Assembly (NCBI GenBank): GCA_024642335.1
Contig: JAHEBH010000006.1
Location: 1 to 64,000 of the forward strand
Origin: Erythrobacter sp.
GTDB taxonomy: Bacteria; Pseudomonadota; Alphaproteobacteria; Sphingomonadales; Sphingomonadaceae
DNA: 64,000 nt
Direction: 5' to 3'
Shown here: in pieces, positions 59,916 to 64,000 of the stretch
Numbering within the stretch: the stretch's first letter is position 1
How the letters are laid out: the number at the start of each line of letters is the position of its first letter
The notes under the pieces: generated by a model
Databases searched by the model: none
The model's input: only the letters and a program-made list of their open reading frames with translations
Told to the model about the DNA's origin: nothing
Made by a program: the position numbers and the translations under genes

Positions 59916-61303
59916 AGGCTGCCCAGCGCCTTCATGTCGTTGATGAAATTGTCGGTCCAGCGCAGGACATTCTCCTCACGCACGGTGGTGATCAACTTGT
60001 CATAGCGCGCCTTGCGCTCAGCAAGTGGCATGTCGAGCGCGAGGCGGATATTGTGCGCCAGGTCGTCGGGGCTGTGCGGGTTGACCAGCAGCGCGTCCTG
60101 CATCTGCTGCGCGGCCCCTGCAAAGCGTGAAAGGACCAGTACGCCCGGATCTTGCGGGTCCTGCGCCGCGACATATTCCTTTGCGACAAGGTTCATACCG
60201 TCACGGAGAGGGGTAACCAGGCCAATTTTGGAGGCACGATAAAAACCGAACAACTCCTCCTGCTTGTAGCCTTTGTTGACGTAGCGAATAGGCACGAGGT
60301 CGATATCAGATCGTGCACCATTGATCTGGCCGCATTTCTGCTCAAGGAGCTCGCGGATGTTCTGGTAGGACACGATATCCTCGCGACTGGGCGGCGCGAT
60401 CTGGATGAATACGAGGTCCTCCACACGCTCGGGATATTCGTCGAAAAAGCGTGCGATTCCGTCGATACGTTCTGGAAGCCCTTTTGAGTAGTCAAGGCGG
60501 TCGACTCCGATCATGCAGGTTCGGCCTCGCAATGAGTTGGCGAGGCGCGTTTCGGCAACCTTCGCTTCTTCGCTCGCGCCCATTTGCATGAAGAAGTCGA
60601 AGTCGATTCCGATGGGATAAGCGCACGCAAAGGTGGTCCGCCCATCTAGGGTAACAGCGCCAGTGGCCTCGTTCACTTCGGCACCTAGTTCCTTCTCGCA
60701 ATAATGCAGGAAGCTCGCCAGCCAGGTGTCGTTCTGGAACCCCAAGAGGTCGTAATGCAGCAGGCTCTTGACCAACCGCTCGTGATAGGGGAGCGAGACG
60801 AAGAGATTGCTCGGCGGCCAGGGAATATGCAGGAAGAAGCCGAGCCTGTTCTTGAGCCCGCGTGAGCGCAATCGTTCGCCCAGCGGCATCAGGTGATAAT
60901 CATGCACCCAGACGAGATCGCCGTCTTCGATCAGGGGTAATACGCTGTGGGCAAAACGTTCGTTGACGCGTTCGTAGCCTTTGCCGAACTCACGTTCGTA
61001 TTCGGTCAGGTCAATGCGGTAATGGAAAAGCGGCCACAGCGTGGAGTTGGCATAGCCGTTATAATATTCTTCCACATCCTGCGACTCAAGGTCAATTGTT
61101 GCGGAGGTGACGCCATCAGCCGATCCCTGGGTGTGGAGGTCGCCGGTAAACTCCTCGCACTCCTGTCCGGACCAGCCGAACCAGATGCCGCCGTTATCCT
61201 TCAGCGCTGCATTGAGAGCGCCGGCAAGGCCTCCCTGTGCGCCCGCCGCGCCGCGCGCCTTGGGGACAGCAACCCTGTTCGAAACGACGACTAATCGACT
61301 CAT
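59912..61303 (-). CDS. otsA: alpha,alpha-trehalose-phosphate synthase
   Basis: MSRLVVVSNRVAVP, VWVHDYHLMPLGERLRSRG, VDRLDYSKGLPERI, DGMNLVAKEYVAAQ. Confidence 0.96.
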   Translation of the reverse strand: MSRLVVVSNRVAVPKARGAAGAQGGLAGALNAALKDNGGIWFGWSGQECEEFTGDLHTQGSADGVTSATIDLESQDVEEYYNGYANSTLWPLFHYRIDLTEYEREFGKGYERVNERFAHSVLPLIEDGDLVWVHDYHLMPLGERLRSRGLKNRLGFFLHIPWPPSNLFVSLPYHERLVKSLLHYDLLGFQNDTWLASFLHYCEKELGAEVNEATGAVTLDGRTTFACAYPIGIDFDFFMQMGASEEAKVAETRLANSLRGRTCMIGVDRLDYSKGLPERIDGIARFFDEYPERVEDLVFIQIAPPSREDIVSYQNIRELLEQKCGQINGARSDIDLVPIRYVNKGYKQEELFGFYRASKIGLVTPLRDGMNLVAKEYVAAQDPQDPGVLVLSRFAGAAQQMQDALLVNPHSPDDLAHNIRLALDMPLAERKARYDKLITTVREENVLRWTDNFINDMKALGSL

Positions 61304-61311
61304 GCTTCTCC

Positions 61312-63117
61312 TTAACGCACCGTGCTCCAGGACCTGGAAAGGTGCCCCGCGCAATTGATCACACCCACCAGCGAATAAGTCTGCGGAAAATTGCCCCACA
61401 ATTCGCCTGTTTCGAAGTCCATGTCTTCGGACAACAGCCCCGATCCAGTGCAATGGCCCAGCATGGTGGTGAACAGTTCGCGCGCCTCGTCCTTGCGATC
61501 CATCAGCGCCAGCGCCTCGATCAGCCAGAACGTGCAGATGTTGAAGGCAGTTTCGGGCGCGCCGAAATCGTCCTCCGCCGCATAGCGCAGCATGTGCTCA
61601 CCTCGGCGCAGTTCCTTCTCTACCATGGCGAAGGTCGACTGGAAACGCTCATCGCTGGCTGAGAGGAAACGCAGCTCGAGCAATTGCAGCAGGCTGGCAT
61701 CGAGGTAATCGCTTTCGAAACTGGCACCATAATGGCCGCCCTCGCCATTCTCCACCCAAGCCTCTTTGTCGATCGTCTCGCGTACGATGTCGGCGCGATC
61801 CTGCCAAAAACACGCCTTGTCTTCCCAACCTTTGAGGTGGGCCACGGTCGCCAGCCGGTCGCATGCCGCCCAGCTCATCACCGCAGAATACGTGTGCACT
61901 TCCTGGCGTGTGCGGAATTCCCACAGGCCGGCATCGGGCTGGTCGTGCATTTTCCAGGCAATTTCGCCGACTTCCTCGAGCGCTTCGAAATCGTCCCTGT
62001 CCGCCATGCGCAACAGGCGCTTGTCCATGAATCCCTGCGCGGTAGGCAGCACGATCTGGCCGTAACAGTCATGCTGAACCTGCTTGTAGGCCGCATTGCC
62101 CACACGCACAGGGCCCATTCCGCGATAACCGGCAAGGAATGGCGCAGTCGTTTCGTCCAGTTCGGCGACCCCCATAACCGAATAGAGCGGCTGGATCTGC
62201 CCACCCTGTGCATTGTCCACGATGTTGCGCAGATAGGCGAGATACTTCTCCAGCACGTCCAGCGCGCCAAGCCGGTTGAGGGCCTGGACGGTGTAATAGG
62301 AATCGCGAATCCAGCAGTAGCGATAATCCCAATTTCGTTGGCTACCGGGCGCTTCGGGTATGGAGGTAGTCAGCGCGGCTACGATCGCGCCTGTTTCTTC
62401 ATGCTGGCATAGTTTGAGCGTGATGGCACAGCGGATGACCTCTTCCTGCCATTCAAATGGCGTAGCCAGGCTGCGCACCCAATGCTGCCAGTATTTCTGC
62501 GTCATGGCTTCCAAGCGCCTGACTTCGCTGCGGATATTTCCGTTGAAGGGCTCATCCGGGCCAAGAAAGAAATGCTGGTCGCTTTCGACGCGATAGGGAC
62601 GCTGGTCGAGCACATACCCCACCGGCGCATCGGTGGAGAGGCGCAGCGCCTGCCCTGTCGTCAGATAGCGAATGTGGTTGGTGCCGTTTGTGGTCTCCGC
62701 CACGGAGGAACCATAATCACGCATAGGGCGCAGCGTTACTTTCAGGCGCGGTGTCCCCGCCACGGGGCGCACGATGCGGCAATAGGCCACCGGCCGATAC
62801 ATGCGGCCCGAACGTTCGAAACGCGGGCAAAAGTCGAAGACATCGAGTATTCCGCCATCTCGATCGGCAAGGCGTGTCACCAGGATCGGCGTGTTGCGAA
62901 CATAATGCTGGCTGGAGGATACCTGTCCTTCGATCTCGAAGCGCCATACACCAACACCCTGTGTTTCGCCATTGAGCAGCGAACAGAAGGCCGGATCGCC
63001 ATCAACTCGCGGCACACAGCCCCAGACGATGCCTGCCCGCTTGTCGATCAGGCCCGAAACCTGGCAATTCCCGATCGGCCAGAGCTCCAGGTCCGACTGT
63101 ATCCCGTCAGCGCCCAT
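61312..63117 (-). CDS. glycoside hydrolase family 15 protein (glucoamylase/trehalase-like)
   Basis: ELWPIGNCQVSGLIDKRAGIVWGCVPRVDGDPAFCSLL; QRNWDYRYCWIRDSYYTVQAL; between otsB and otsA. Confidence 0.92.
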   Translation of the reverse strand: MGADGIQSDLELWPIGNCQVSGLIDKRAGIVWGCVPRVDGDPAFCSLLNGETQGVGVWRFEIEGQVSSSQHYVRNTPILVTRLADRDGGILDVFDFCPRFERSGRMYRPVAYCRIVRPVAGTPRLKVTLRPMRDYGSSVAETTNGTNHIRYLTTGQALRLSTDAPVGYVLDQRPYRVESDQHFFLGPDEPFNGNIRSEVRRLEAMTQKYWQHWVRSLATPFEWQEEVIRCAITLKLCQHEETGAIVAALTTSIPEAPGSQRNWDYRYCWIRDSYYTVQALNRLGALDVLEKYLAYLRNIVDNAQGGQIQPLYSVMGVAELDETTAPFLAGYRGMGPVRVGNAAYKQVQHDCYGQIVLPTAQGFMDKRLLRMADRDDFEALEEVGEIAWKMHDQPDAGLWEFRTRQEVHTYSAVMSWAACDRLATVAHLKGWEDKACFWQDRADIVRETIDKEAWVENGEGGHYGASFESDYLDASLLQLLELRFLSASDERFQSTFAMVEKELRRGEHMLRYAAEDDFGAPETAFNICTFWLIEALALMDRKDEARELFTTMLGHCTGSGLLSEDMDFETGELWGNFPQTYSLVGVINCAGHLSRSWSTVR

Positions 63118-63122
63118 TTCGC

Positions 63123-63866
63123 TCAAAGCCCCAGCCATTCGTGTACCTGCTGCGGTCCTTCAAGGTGCCATTGCGCCAGCGTAGTTTGGCGATCACCTAC
63201 CAATATGCCTACTCCTCCAAACTCGTCGACGGCAGCGAAACCATCTTCATCGGTGACATCATCCCCGATGAAGATCGGAAATGCACCCATGAATGCAACA
63301 TGGGTCATATAGGCGCGCACTGCAGCGCCCTTGTCAGCGCCCGGCTGCACGAATTCGATCACGCATTTGCCCCGTTTGACGGCAAGGCCGCTAGTCTCGG
63401 CAAGTTTCTCCGCAAATGCCAAACCGTGATCCTCCAGCGACGGATTAGCGCGGTAATGCAAGGCAACGCCGTGCGGTTTTCCTTCCACTGAAAATCCCTC
63501 CGCATTAGCAAAGCTCGCGATTTCCTCCCGAACAACTTCCGGAAAAGGCGCGGGCGCAACGGAAAGCGGCGATCCATCCGCCAACAACCTATCCGCGCCG
63601 TGCGAACCAGCGCGCGCTATTGAAAGTGGGCCTGTGTAGGTCTCGATATCGGATATTGCCCTGCCACTGATCAGCGCCAGCCGACCGTCCAGTCGCGCCG
63701 ACAACTCCGACAGAACAACCGCCATGTTAGCAGGAACATCAATCGAGTCGGGCGTCGAAGCAATCTCTACCAGCGTCCCGTCGAAATCGAGAAAGACGGC
63801 CACCGGGCCATCAGCGCATAATGCACTCAGGGCTGGTGGAGGCGGCAGAAGTTGCATGCCCGACAT
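63123..63866 (-). CDS. otsB: trehalose-phosphatase
   Basis: VAVFLDFDGTLVEIA, ALISGRAISDIE, FIGDDVTDEDGFAAV. Confidence 0.95.
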   Translation of the reverse strand: MSGMQLLPPPPALSALCADGPVAVFLDFDGTLVEIASTPDSIDVPANMAVVLSELSARLDGRLALISGRAISDIETYTGPLSIARAGSHGADRLLADGSPLSVAPAPFPEVVREEIASFANAEGFSVEGKPHGVALHYRANPSLEDHGLAFAEKLAETSGLAVKRGKCVIEFVQPGADKGAAVRAYMTHVAFMGAFPIFIGDDVTDEDGFAAVDEFGGVGILVGDRQTTLAQWHLEGPQQVHEWLGL

Positions 63867-64000
63867 TGACTGACAGACATATCCCGCAGGCGCAAATGGT
63901 CAATGCTGCATTTGCGAAATAATCTGCGATCAGTGCATTTGATCGAGCGCAACGACTCCTGTGCGCCAAAATACCATCCCGCCCAAATCAAGAATTCGGA

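Overview
GC-rich chromosomal window whose gene content and synteny look alphaproteobacterial, most likely Sphingomonadales/Erythrobacteraceae (inference from protein sequences; no search was run). It is mostly core genome: about 50 protein genes, tRNA-Asn(GTT), tRNA-Arg(ACG), a few hairpin/terminator elements, and no rRNA, CRISPR array, transposase or prophage that I could see. Recognisable genes include secA, argJ, a hisN-like phosphatase, trxA, addA/addB, murU, amgK, tsaE, a divL-type pseudo-histidine kinase, ahcY, murA, folE, accA, a XerD-type recombinase, aroK/aroB, gor, pgi, lepB-rnc-era, topA, dprA, plsY, murI, hemA, a GGDEF/EAL protein, a type III PLP decarboxylase, a deoxyhypusine-synthase-like gene, lemA + DUF3137, tandem MAPEG proteins and an otsB-GH15-otsA cluster. 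Most interesting leads: (1) the kinase upstream of tsaE has Tyr in place of the phospho-accepting His (DivL hallmark) and heads a tightly overlapping divL-tsaE-amgK-murU-addB-addA unit; (2) a lone SIR2-like protein between gor and pgi; (3) a deoxyhypusine-synthase-like gene near an ornithine-decarboxylase-type gene, suggesting an alternative homospermidine route; (4) two short genes missing from the ORF track: a second Flp pilin and a 40-45 aa membrane protein overlapping a 610 aa secreted protein; (5) hemA with an apparent CTG start; (6) an 11-bp perfect hairpin in the ahcY leader; (7) two kinds of intergenic palindromic repeats. I found no clearly new multi-gene system. All family calls are by eye from motifs.
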